Origin: Candidatus Delongbacteria bacterium
GTDB taxonomy: Bacteria; CAIWAD01; BS150m-G50
Assembly: GCA_016784425.1 (NCBI GenBank)
Contig: JADHUQ010000047.1
Span: 1 to 13,962, forward strand
Direction: 5' to 3'
Length of the DNA stretch: 13,962 nucleotides
In this document: piece after piece, positions 5,027 to 12,383 of the stretch
How the letters are laid out: each line of letters begins with the position of its first letter
Numbering within the stretch: the stretch's first letter is position 1
Position numbers and translations under genes: made by a program
Notes under the pieces: model-generated
The model's input: only the letters and a program-made list of their open reading frames with translations
What the model was told of the DNA's origin: nothing
Databases searched by the model: none

Positions 5027-7648
5027 ATGCGCAAATTCCTGCCCCTGCTGCTGTTCATCATCTGCTGGCGTACTGCAACTGCGGGCGACACACTCCGCTT
5101 CGTACCAGAGCTGGTTCCCGGCTTACAGCAGATCTATCATATCCCCTGGTCGGATATCAAACACCCCCGTGTCGGCCTGGCCCTCTCCGGCGGTGGCGCC
5201 CGGGGGCTGGCACATATTGGCGTTCTTCAGGTTTTAGAAGAGGCTGGTATCGAGGTGGATGTTATCGCCGGCACCTCTATGGGAGCGCTGGTAGGTGGGA
5301 TGTATGCCAGTGGATATAAACCGGATGAAATCCAGCAACGACTGACTGCACTCAATTGGCAGGAGTACTATTTCGATTCCGCAGAGCGCCGCAGTATGTT
5401 TCCCGGTATCCGGGAGAATGTCTCAGGACACCTGTTTCAGATACGGTTCCGGAATTTTGTTCCTTACATACCGATGGCAGTTTCCAGCGGCCAGCGCTTT
5501 CTGACCACCCTGCTCGATCTGACCAAACGGGGTATCTATCAGAACTACAAATCATGGGACCTGCTGAGGGTCTCCTTCCGCTGTGTTACAACCGATCTGG
5601 TCACCGGAAAAAGGGTGGTCTTTTCCCGGGGTGATCTGAGCGAGGCGATACGGGCCAGCATGTCGATTCCACTGCTGCTCGCTCCGGTTGTCTGGGACTC
5701 GCTGCTACTGGTTGACGGCGGACTCGTGGAGAACATACCGGTAGAGACCGCGCGGGCTGCCGGAGCCGATTTCGTTATCGCCGTCGATGTTACGGCCGGG
5801 ATGCGTAATGCGACCGAGTTGCGCCATCCCTGGGAAGTGATTGATCAGATTTCCAATTTTACCATCACCCCCCGGAACAATGAGTTACTGCAACAGGCGG
5901 ATCTGGTGATAACCCCTGCAACTTCAGCCTGGGGTTCCAGCGATTACACCCGTATGGAGGAGATTATCCAGCTCGGCCGTAAGGCAACCCTAGGGCTCCT
6001 GGACAGCCTGCGTTGTTCCATCAAGCAGTTGACAGTTGGGATTGACACGGTTTTACAGGTAGATACACTGTTGTATTCAGGCGCACTGGTCACACGGCCT
6101 CCCCTTGAGCCGAGCGGCGCGGGGGCCATCACCCGCAGCCGGATCATGCAGCTGCTGTACGAAATTCACCAGACCGGTTTTTACACCCGGGAGGAAGCAC
6201 AACTCTATACCGACCACCAGGGTCGTCGTACTCTGGAGTTTGTTCTGCAGGAGAATCGGGCGGTGACCGGACTACATGTGTACGGTTTACCGACAGTTGA
6301 TTCAATGGCGGTGATAGAGAGTTACCAGCCTTTCCTGGGTCAACCGGCAAACTTCCTTGAGGGTCTGCATTTACTGGATAAATCTATCGCGCGATTACGG
6401 CAGAGCGGCTTCAGCCTGGCCGGTATCGACAGTCTCCATTTTGATACAGGCATCATTTCTCTCTGGATCGACCGGGGACAGATTGACACAGTGACTGTAA
6501 CCGGCAATCTGCAAACCAGTGACTATTCCATCCTGCGTGATTTCAAGATCAAACCGGGCGACTACTTCAACCTGTTCCGGGCGCAAAGTTCCATCGCAAA
6601 CATATATGGCAGTGATCTCTACCGCAGCGCTTACTTCCGTATCCATCAGAAGGGAGGGGGCAAGACGCTGGAGTTGATGGTTACGGAGCGCCCCTTCCCC
6701 CTGCTACAGGTAGGCCTGGGCTATGACAACCGCTGCTATGAGCGGATATTCCTGCGGTTGCGTCATGAAAATACAGCCGGGCTGGCTATCCGCACAGTGC
6801 TCTACTGGCGTTTCTCATCCGAACGGGAGCAACAGATGCTACGGCTGGAGCAGGATCGTCTTTTTCACACAACACTGACCTGGCGGATTGAAGCGGAGAA
6901 TAAGTATGATCAGTATTCTCTATGGGATGGTGACAATAAAAGTGATCGCGCTTCATATCGGGCCCTCGATCTCAACGCTTTTGTAGGGCAGCAGATACGA
7001 AGGCTGGGGACTATCTCGGCCGGTATTCGGCTTACAAAGGGAAAGTACCGGCAGAATGGTACCATCCGGAGCTTTGACCTGCGTCGCCTGGTGCTGTCAT
7101 CACTGGTTGATACCCGCAACCGGGTTCCCTGGCCGGAAAGCGGTGAGTACCATCTGGTTGAGTTCGAGACCTCCTCATCACTACTCAATCCCTCCGAATC
7201 GTTTAACCGCTGGTGGATGCTGTTCGAATCCTGGCGTAATCTCAACCAGAATCATATTTTTCACAGTACTATTTACCTGGCCCAGGCTGATGAGACCACA
7301 CCTGAACCCTACTGGTTACACCAGGGATACGAAACCGGATTGCCGGCGTATCACACGCGTCAATTCCGCGGTCGACTTGCCGCGCGGTTAGGGTTGCAGT
7401 ACTGTTGGACTGTTACCAGAACCGAGCCCCACCGTCTGCTGCTGATGGCACAGCTGCAGGGGGTTGGTAACTGGCCGTCCAACGATTCCCGTATCGAACT
7501 GCCGACAGATCTGCATCCTCACCTGTCAGCAGGATTAATCCTGGACAGCCTGCTGGGACCAATGGAGCTGATCTACGCCTTCGCACCCCCACACAACGGA
7601 CTCGACGGAAGTCAGCGCCTGATGTTGAATGTCGGTTTTCATTTTTAG
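5027..7648 (+). CDS. PlpD-type patatin phospholipase with POTRA domains and outer-membrane barrel
   Basis: This 873-residue outer-membrane protein combines a lipid hydrolase with a surface-antigen barrel, as in Pseudomonas PlpD. The start at 5027 gives a signal peptide cut near ATAG (residue 20). The patatin domain begins near residue 49: oxyanion loop GGGARG (55-60), nucleophile elbow GTSMG with Ser84, and catalytic Asp230 in DGGL. The Ser-Asp dyad is therefore complete and lysophospholipase/phospholipase activity is expected. Residues 345-555 contain up to three POTRA-like units (about 345-410, 411-485 and 486-555; the last has the classic DTVTVTGN...LRDFKIKPGDYFN and YRSAYF). Residues 556-873 are alternating beta strands ending in the aromatic NVGFHF expected for BAM-mediated insertion. 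PlpD has a single POTRA, so the region between hydrolase and barrel is longer than usual. Whether the enzyme faces the periplasm or the surface cannot be told from sequence. Confidence 0.9.
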   Translation: MRKFLPLLLFIICWRTATAGDTLRFVPELVPGLQQIYHIPWSDIKHPRVGLALSGGGARGLAHIGVLQVLEEAGIEVDVIAGTSMGALVGGMYASGYKPDEIQQRLTALNWQEYYFDSAERRSMFPGIRENVSGHLFQIRFRNFVPYIPMAVSSGQRFLTTLLDLTKRGIYQNYKSWDLLRVSFRCVTTDLVTGKRVVFSRGDLSEAIRASMSIPLLLAPVVWDSLLLVDGGLVENIPVETARAAGADFVIAVDVTAGMRNATELRHPWEVIDQISNFTITPRNNELLQQADLVITPATSAWGSSDYTRMEEIIQLGRKATLGLLDSLRCSIKQLTVGIDTVLQVDTLLYSGALVTRPPLEPSGAGAITRSRIMQLLYEIHQTGFYTREEAQLYTDHQGRRTLEFVLQENRAVTGLHVYGLPTVDSMAVIESYQPFLGQPANFLEGLHLLDKSIARLRQSGFSLAGIDSLHFDTGIISLWIDRGQIDTVTVTGNLQTSDYSILRDFKIKPGDYFNLFRAQSSIANIYGSDLYRSAYFRIHQKGGGKTLELMVTERPFPLLQVGLGYDNRCYERIFLRLRHENTAGLAIRTVLYWRFSSEREQQMLRLEQDRLFHTTLTWRIEAENKYDQYSLWDGDNKSDRASYRALDLNAFVGQQIRRLGTISAGIRLTKGKYRQNGTIRSFDLRRLVLSSLVDTRNRVPWPESGEYHLVEFETSSSLLNPSESFNRWWMLFESWRNLNQNHIFHSTIYLAQADETTPEPYWLHQGYETGLPAYHTRQFRGRLAARLGLQYCWTVTRTEPHRLLLMAQLQGVGNWPSNDSRIELPTDLHPHLSAGLILDSLLGPMELIYAFAPPHNGLDGSQRLMLNVGFHF

Positions 7649-7735
7649 TAACTACCTGCCTGTTTACGTTTTCTCACCGCTATCATACCCATAAATGCAG
7701 TAGACAGCGGCAACCCTGTTGTATTCTCCTGATAA

Positions 7736-7869
7736 CGGATTCAGAAATGGATGTCTGCTTTGCGTCTCCTTTGACCTGTGCGATATCGATGCTCGTAAAG
7801 CATCTCCTTTTGAAACGCCAGAAGCTGCATCATTTAATACTATCGCTCTATTGTTACTTTCTGAATCCG
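7736..7869. repeat. 12-bp perfect inverted repeat with 110-nt spacer
   Basis: CGGATTCAGAAA (7736-7747) and TTTCTGAATCCG (7858-7869) are exact complements. The hairpin GATGCT/AGCATC (7788-7804) sits between them, so a transcript crossing this region could form a branched structure. The arms could also be paired protein-binding sites or the ends of a small element. No transposase-like frame lies between them. Confidence 0.6.
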
Positions 7870-7960
7870 GTCATTGATAGCGTGGCTTTGGTAAGTCACA
7901 CAACAACGAACCAGGCCGTTACCCAACAGCGGAGTAAGCCGCGGTATATTTGTTGCAATA

Positions 7961-7973
7961 GTATAAGTTATAC
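7961..7973. promoter_or_regulatory. 13-nt palindrome GTATAAGTTATAC upstream of dusB
   Basis: GTATAA and TTATAC flank a single central G, making a 6-1-6 dyad about 95 nt before the dusB start. It could be an operator or overlap a -10 region (TATAAG, 7962-7967), although no -35 hexamer is found 17 bp upstream. Confidence 0.4.
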
Positions 7974-8066
7974 GCGTCAGGAGTCAGCGGGACAGGATGC
8001 AAGCTCGGCTGAGAGGGCATGCTTTCGCGCTGATTGCCTTCATCCGTAACCTGCGAGAGGAGAATT

Positions 8067-9062
8067 TTGCTGCAGCGGGAGTTGAATATCGGCAAGCTGA
8101 AACTGCAGAACGCCCTTCTGCTGGCGCCGATGGAGGGGTACACCGATATCTCCTTTCGGGGAGTCTGCAAGGAGTTGGGTGCAGATCTGGTCTACACTGA
8201 ATTTGTCAGCTCGGAGGGACTGAGACGGGACGTCAGCCGTTCATCCCGCAAAATCATATTCCGTGAAGAGGAGCGACCGGTCGGGATCCAGATCTTTGGT
8301 AATGATCCCCAGGCGATGGGGGAGGCGGCACGGATCAGCTCCCGCCTGCAACCGGAATTGCTCGATCTCAACTTCGGTTGTCCGGTGCGCAAAGTAGCCG
8401 GTAAGGGCTCTGGTGCCGCCCTGATGAAAACACCCGATCTGTTGCTGGAAATTGCGGAGGCGGTGATTCGCAGTACTGATCTGCCGGTTACCGCCAAACT
8501 GCGGTTGGGCTGGGATGAGGATAGTATCAATATCCTTGAAATCGCGCCGGAACTGGAAAAACTCGGGATTGCCGCTATTACGCTGCACGCCCGGACACGC
8601 GCCCAGAAGTACAGTGGCAACGCCCGCTGGGAGTGGATCCGCCGCCTGAAGGACAGGGTCCAGGTACCGGTCATCGGGAACGGCGATGTGGTTACACCAC
8701 AAGATGCCCTGCAGATGTTTGCAGAGACCGGTTGTGACGCGGTGATGATCGGGCGGGGTGCCACCAGCTACCCCTGGATCTTTCGTGATACCAGGATTTT
8801 TCTCAACGACGGTGTTGTCCCCCCCCCGCCGGACCTGAGGGAGCGGCTGGAGTTGTTACTCCACCATTATCGCCTGTCGCTGACCTGTAAAGGGGAGGAA
8901 CGGGGTGTGCGGGAAATGCGCAAGCTATACTCCAGTTACCTGCGTGACTACCCCTATGCCAGGCAGGTCCGTTACCAACTGGTACGTATGACCGATCCAA
9001 AGGTCATCGAGGAATACCTGCTGCAGTTGTTAGAAGAGGGGCTCCAGCGTCATGTCGACTAA
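8067..9062 (+). CDS. dusB: tRNA-dihydrouridine synthase, DusB type
   Basis: This FMN enzyme reduces uridine to dihydrouridine in the tRNA D-loop with NADPH. The product is 331 residues, normal for DusB. I place the start at TTG 8067 because AGGAG lies at 8058-8062 and because the family begins about ten residues before the LAPMxGxTD motif; TTG at 8034 or 8082 are alternatives, and no ATG is available in frame. Visible hallmarks are LLAPMEGYTDISFR near residue 19, LDLNFGCPVRKVAGKGSGAALM with catalytic Cys105, the TAKLRLGWD strand, LHARTRAQKYSG, and the phosphate-binding VIGNGDV...GCDAVMIGRGA. The C-terminal helical RNA-binding domain follows (MRKLYSSYLRDYPYARQVR). A C9 run at 8819-8827 encodes a proline stretch. 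The last 11 nt overlap pdxA, making this the first gene of a coupled operon. Confidence 0.92.
   Translation: MLQRELNIGKLKLQNALLLAPMEGYTDISFRGVCKELGADLVYTEFVSSEGLRRDVSRSSRKIIFREEERPVGIQIFGNDPQAMGEAARISSRLQPELLDLNFGCPVRKVAGKGSGAALMKTPDLLLEIAEAVIRSTDLPVTAKLRLGWDEDSINILEIAPELEKLGIAAITLHARTRAQKYSGNARWEWIRRLKDRVQVPVIGNGDVVTPQDALQMFAETGCDAVMIGRGATSYPWIFRDTRIFLNDGVVPPPPDLRERLELLLHHYRLSLTCKGEERGVREMRKLYSSYLRDYPYARQVRYQLVRMTDPKVIEEYLLQLLEEGLQRHVD
8819..8827 (+). repeat. C9 homopolymer inside dusB
   Basis: Nine C in a row encode part of VVPPPPDL near residue 255, between the barrel and the C-terminal RNA-binding domain. Slippage here would remove the C-terminal domain and uncouple the downstream genes. 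The frame is intact in this copy. Confidence 0.8.
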
Positions 9063-10029
9063 CAGTGATCCATCACCACCGAGACGGCTTTGTCTCACCT
9101 GTGGCGATCCGGCCGGGGTAGGTCCGGAGCTGGTGGCGGCAGCCCTGCCACATCTGCTGGCGCGGGGATGGCAGCCGCTGGTGATCATGCCTGCACCACT
9201 GCTGGAGAGTGCGCAGCAGCTGACCGGTCTGTTCACACCCTTTCAAGTGGCCCCACCAGAGGATAGAGTCGCTACAGGCCAGGCGCAGCTCTGGTTCCCT
9301 GATCAGAATCCTCCCGATGTCAATCAGGGTGAAATCTCCCTGGAGGCGGGGCTGATCGCTTATCAGTCTCTGGAGACAGCGGTCAGGTTAGTGCAGGCGG
9401 AGCCGCAGGTGCCATTGGTAACCGCGCCGGTGAACAAGCAGGCACTCCACCTGGCTGGATTCAGGTTTCCCGGACAAACCGATTTTCTGGGCGCCCGCGA
9501 CAACAACCGGAAGACCCGGATGATAATGTATCACGTTGATATTACCATCGCCCTGGCGACAATTCATCTGCCGCTGCAGGAGGTGAGCGACCACCTTGGC
9601 ATTACCGTAGTACAGGAAGCTATCAGTGATCTTCACAACTTTCTGAAGCGGCTGGGACGGGTAGAACCAATCAGGGTGCTGGCACTGAACCCTCACGCCG
9701 GCGAGGGGGGTCTCTTTGGCAAAGAGGAGCAGAGCATCATCACGCCGGCAATCGCACAGGCTCAAGCAGCCGGCCTTACAGTTCGAGGGCCGGTATGCGC
9801 GGATACTGCCTTCAACGAGGGGGGGTGTTTTGTTGCTATGTATCACGACCAGGCAATGATCCCCTTCAAGTTGATAGCAGGCTGGCAAGGGGTAAATGTT
9901 ACCTGGGGGCTCTCCTTCATACGCACTTCACCGGATCACGGAACCGCCTTCCCACTGGCCTGGAGCAACCGGGTTGATCCTGCCAGCATGCTGGCCGCAA
10001 TTGATCTAGCCCTGAGACTGGCATTATGA
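9052..10029 (+). CDS. pdxA: 4-hydroxythreonine-4-phosphate dehydrogenase
   Basis: PdxA performs the NAD-dependent oxidation of 4-phosphohydroxy-L-threonine, an intermediate of the DXP-dependent route to pyridoxal phosphate; the product is used by PdxJ. At 325 residues it has the normal length. The sequence shows the opening GDPAGVGPE (18-26), VTAPVNK, FPGQTDFLG, and the three histidines expected to bind the divalent metal: His172 (ATIHLP), His215 (LNPHAGEGG) and His265 (MYHDQAMIPFK), matching E. coli positions 166, 211 and 266. The nucleotide-binding end VNVTWGLSFIRTSPDHGTAF is also present. The start overlaps the end of dusB by 11 nt, with GAAGAGGGG upstream as ribosome binding site, and the stop overlaps the methyltransferase start (ATGA). 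No pdxJ or other B6 gene is in the window. Confidence 0.95.
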   Translation: MSTNSDPSPPRRLCLTCGDPAGVGPELVAAALPHLLARGWQPLVIMPAPLLESAQQLTGLFTPFQVAPPEDRVATGQAQLWFPDQNPPDVNQGEISLEAGLIAYQSLETAVRLVQAEPQVPLVTAPVNKQALHLAGFRFPGQTDFLGARDNNRKTRMIMYHVDITIALATIHLPLQEVSDHLGITVVQEAISDLHNFLKRLGRVEPIRVLALNPHAGEGGLFGKEEQSIITPAIAQAQAAGLTVRGPVCADTAFNEGGCFVAMYHDQAMIPFKLIAGWQGVNVTWGLSFIRTSPDHGTAFPLAWSNRVDPASMLAAIDLALRLAL

Positions 10030-10763
10030 TTTATAACCATCTGGCCTCGATTTACGATGATATAATGTCGCACGTCCCCTACGCTAAATGGGCGGAGTAC
10101 ATCCACCAGATCCTGATGCACTTCAACAGTCCCGCCGGGCGTACTCTCGATGCTGCCTGCGGCACCGGTTCCCTGCTGGCACATTTTGCTCCAGGGTGCA
10201 GTGAAGCGACCGGTTTTGACAGCAGTCCCAACATGATTGAGATCGCCAGGGAACGCTTCCGCAGGAGCAAGCTACCGGTGAATTTTGCTGTCGCTGATCT
10301 GCTCCAGTGGCAGGGCCAGTGTGATTACGACCTGGCACTCTGCCTTTACGACAGCATCAATTACATGATGAATCACACCGCCTTGATACAGGCGCTCAGT
10401 AACCTTACAGACTCATTGAAGCCGGCAGGCATGCTGGTGTTCGATATCTCGACGATTAACAACGCACAGCACAATTTCCACGGGCTGCGGGAAAAGGAAG
10501 TCATCAACGGTGTTGCTTATACCCGCCGGGCCAGCTGGGACGGTGATAACCGTATTCTTCACAACGACTTCACACTGCGGGAGACAGGGGGGGAACAGAT
10601 AGTTGAGGAGCGACACAGCCAGCGTTTGTACACTATCCGTGAGGTGAAAACTGCTATTGATTCCGCCGGTCTTGAATGCCTGGCTGTTCTGGATGAGTTT
10701 ACCTTTCGTAACGGGAACGAACAATCTGAACGTATTCATTTTGTCGCCCGCAAAGGAGACTGA
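10026..10763 (+). CDS. Class I SAM-dependent methyltransferase, substrate unknown
   Basis: This 245-residue protein has a Rossmann-like methyltransferase fold. The N-terminus MIYNHLASIYDDIM is typical of small class I methyltransferases in the Methyltransf_11/25 group. Motif I is LDAACGTGSL (41-50), the acidic residue ending strand 2 is in TGFDSSPNMIEIAR, and DLALCLYDSINYMMN and LKPAGMLVFDIST correspond to motifs IV and V. A C-terminal beta-rich part (GVAYTRRASWDGDNRILHNDFTLRE) probably shapes the substrate pocket. Nothing in the sequence identifies the acceptor: small molecule, tRNA and protein are all possible. It begins in the ATGA overlap with pdxA and ends one base into ftsE, so its expression is tied to both. 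A run of seven G occurs at 10587-10593. Confidence 0.85.
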   Translation: MIYNHLASIYDDIMSHVPYAKWAEYIHQILMHFNSPAGRTLDAACGTGSLLAHFAPGCSEATGFDSSPNMIEIARERFRRSKLPVNFAVADLLQWQGQCDYDLALCLYDSINYMMNHTALIQALSNLTDSLKPAGMLVFDISTINNAQHNFHGLREKEVINGVAYTRRASWDGDNRILHNDFTLRETGGEQIVEERHSQRLYTIREVKTAIDSAGLECLAVLDEFTFRNGNEQSERIHFVARKGD

Positions 10764-11422
10764 TGGCTACTCCCCTGTTTGAGATGCAACAGGTGCACCT
10801 GAGCTATACTAATGGCTTCACCCTTGATCCGGTCAATCTGACATTATCACGGGGCACTCTCTGTCTGATCAGTGGACCCTCTGGAGCCGGCAAAACCACC
10901 CTTTTAAAACTGATGACCGCCGAACTCAATCCGCTGGGTGGCAAGAGACTTTTCCTGGCAAGAGATATTACTCGTCCCGACCCGGCAGCTCTTTCCTGGT
11001 TTCGCCGCCAGATTGGCATCGTCAGACAGGAGTTATCCCTGCTGCAGGACCGCAGTGTTCTGCAAAATCTGCTTTTTCGTTTCTCCGTCCTGGGAATTCG
11101 ACTCAACCAGCATCGGGAAAAGCCACACCAACTGCTGGGCCGCTTTCGCCTGCAACATCGTACCCACGCTCTGCCTGGGGAGCTTTCTGCCGGCGAGCGC
11201 AGACGGGCGGAGTTGGCCTGTGCCATGGTAGGTAGTCCGCAGATCGTTTTTGCCGATGAGCCGCTGGCTAACCTGGACCAGGCCAACAAGCAAAATATTG
11301 TTGCTCTCCTCCTGGAGCTGCTCGATCTGGGTACTACCGTCGTCATGGCCACTCATGACAGCTGGGCGCTGGAGCTGCCGGCGACGCACAAACTGCTGCT
11401 GAAACGAGGGAGATTGCAGTAA
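10763..11422 (+). CDS. ftsE: Cell-division ABC ATPase FtsE
   Basis: This 219-residue ATPase is expected to pair with FtsX in the inner membrane and drive activation of cell-wall hydrolases at the septum. It has Walker A GPSGAGKTT (38-46), a Q-loop region in IGIVRQELSLLQDRSV, signature LSAGE (141-145, Ala in place of the usual second Gly), Walker B IVFADEP with Asp165-Glu166, the D-loop LANLD and switch His198 (ATHD). Length and the LLQDRSVLQNL segment fit FtsE better than LolD or MacB-type ATPases, and the following gene is a clear FtsX. AAAGGAG precedes the ATG, which overlaps the methyltransferase stop by one base. Confidence 0.88.
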   Translation: MATPLFEMQQVHLSYTNGFTLDPVNLTLSRGTLCLISGPSGAGKTTLLKLMTAELNPLGGKRLFLARDITRPDPAALSWFRRQIGIVRQELSLLQDRSVLQNLLFRFSVLGIRLNQHREKPHQLLGRFRLQHRTHALPGELSAGERRRAELACAMVGSPQIVFADEPLANLDQANKQNIVALLLELLDLGTTVVMATHDSWALELPATHKLLLKRGRLQ

Positions 11423-12264
11423 TGTTCATTCTGCGGGAAACCTGGCGGGTGCTCTCGCACATGCGGGGGAAACTGCTGCTCGTCGTCCTGTTACTGACCC
11501 TGTCCGGCGTACTGGTGGGTCTGCTTACTATCCTCTACTACAACAGCTCTGTGGTTCATCACTCCTTTCAGCGGCACCTGCAGGGGGAGCTTTTCCTGCA
11601 GGACGACTGTACGGATCTGCAGCGGGCCGACCTGGAGGAGAGGTTGCAGCGTGATACACTGGTCACTGTCGATCACTTTCGCTCCCGGGAAGAGGCACGG
11701 GAGCTTTTTGCGGCGGAGTTCGGTGATGAGATTTTCCAGGTGCTGGAGGAGAATCCTCTTCCTGCCTCGTTTCTCTTCCATTTTCGCTTCCCGGTAGTAC
11801 AGGATCAGATGCTGGAGGACCTGGTGAGTCGTTACAAGGAATTGCCGGGAGTGCTCTCTCTGCGTACTCCCTCCCGCATGTTACGCCTACTGCATCAACG
11901 TATCACGTTTGTCCTGCAACTTATCTCTGCAGTATTGCTGGTACTGCTGTCCGGTACCACACTGCTGGTCATGTACAGCACCCGCCAGGCTGTATCCCTA
12001 TATTGGCCGGAAATTGACACCATGCTGCTGATGGGGGCCGGGCGGGGCAGGATCCGTCTGCCTTTTCTTACCGGCACCCTGTTCTACTCTCTGCTGGCTT
12101 TTGGCTGTGCTCATCTGCTGATAATCATGCTGACCGGGCTGGCAAGCGGTCTAGGATATCACCTGAACCGAAGCTACGCCAACTGGGTGGAGCTGCTGGT
12201 ACTACTGCTGATCGGGTTCGGCGGTACCCTGCCCGCTTTGAACAGGGGATTGAAGCACAAATAG
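11422..12264 (+). CDS. ftsX: Cell-division membrane protein FtsX
   Basis: The 280-residue membrane partner of FtsE. The topology is that of FtsX: a short cytoplasmic N-terminus, TM1 (about 18-40), a periplasmic domain of about 120 residues, then TM2 (160-186), TM3 (213-240) and TM4 (255-272). The periplasmic part shows the family signature ENPLPASF (Asn111 to Phe117) and the conserved SREEARELFAAEFG helix. This domain normally binds a murein-hydrolase activator (EnvC) or hydrolase (PcsB, CwlO). No such M23 or NlpC/P60 gene follows here: the operon ends and a convergent gene comes next, so the partner must lie elsewhere. GAGGGAG precedes the ATG, which overlaps the ftsE stop by one base. Confidence 0.9.
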   Translation: MFILRETWRVLSHMRGKLLLVVLLLTLSGVLVGLLTILYYNSSVVHHSFQRHLQGELFLQDDCTDLQRADLEERLQRDTLVTVDHFRSREEARELFAAEFGDEIFQVLEENPLPASFLFHFRFPVVQDQMLEDLVSRYKELPGVLSLRTPSRMLRLLHQRITFVLQLISAVLLVLLSGTTLLVMYSTRQAVSLYWPEIDTMLLMGAGRGRIRLPFLTGTLFYSLLAFGCAHLLIIMLTGLASGLGYHLNRSYANWVELLVLLLIGFGGTLPALNRGLKHK

Positions 12265-12383
12265 ACACCCCATAACTACAGAATGATATTCCCCGGTAAC
12301 GATGGTCACACCTGGTTTTAATCCTGCGAGGGCAGAGTCACAAAGGCTTTATCCTCAGAATGGCTTCCGGTCTGCAGCTGTTT
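12265..12383. other. Convergent intergenic region between ftsX and the ABC-F gene
   Basis: These 119 bp must contain the ends of two opposing transcripts, yet I see no hairpin followed by a T-run in either direction. Termination may be Rho-dependent, or the transcripts may overlap. Confidence 0.4.

Larger units (their letters stand above)
7649..8066. other. Leader region upstream of the dusB-ftsX operon
   Basis: No credible gene lies in these 418 bp; the one open frame (7747-8049) has no good ribosome binding site and a composition unlike a protein. The region holds a 12-bp inverted repeat (7736/7869), a small hairpin GATGCT/AGCATC (7788-7804), a near-duplicate GC(G/A)TCTCCTTT at 7762 and 7800, and the palindrome at 7961. 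The operon promoter should be here. TATATTTG (7945-7952) fits the Bacteroidota -7 motif TAnnTTTG, but I see no matching -33 element. Confidence 0.45.

Noticed and set aside
7747..8049. 100-codon open frame between the patatin gene and dusB
   Set aside because: It has no ribosome binding site and an amino-acid composition unlike a folded protein, and it spans inverted repeats.
8192..8764. 190-codon open frame antisense to dusB
   Set aside because: The sense strand encodes the conserved DusB core. The antisense product is rich in Ser, Arg and Pro, typical of the reverse of a GC-rich gene.
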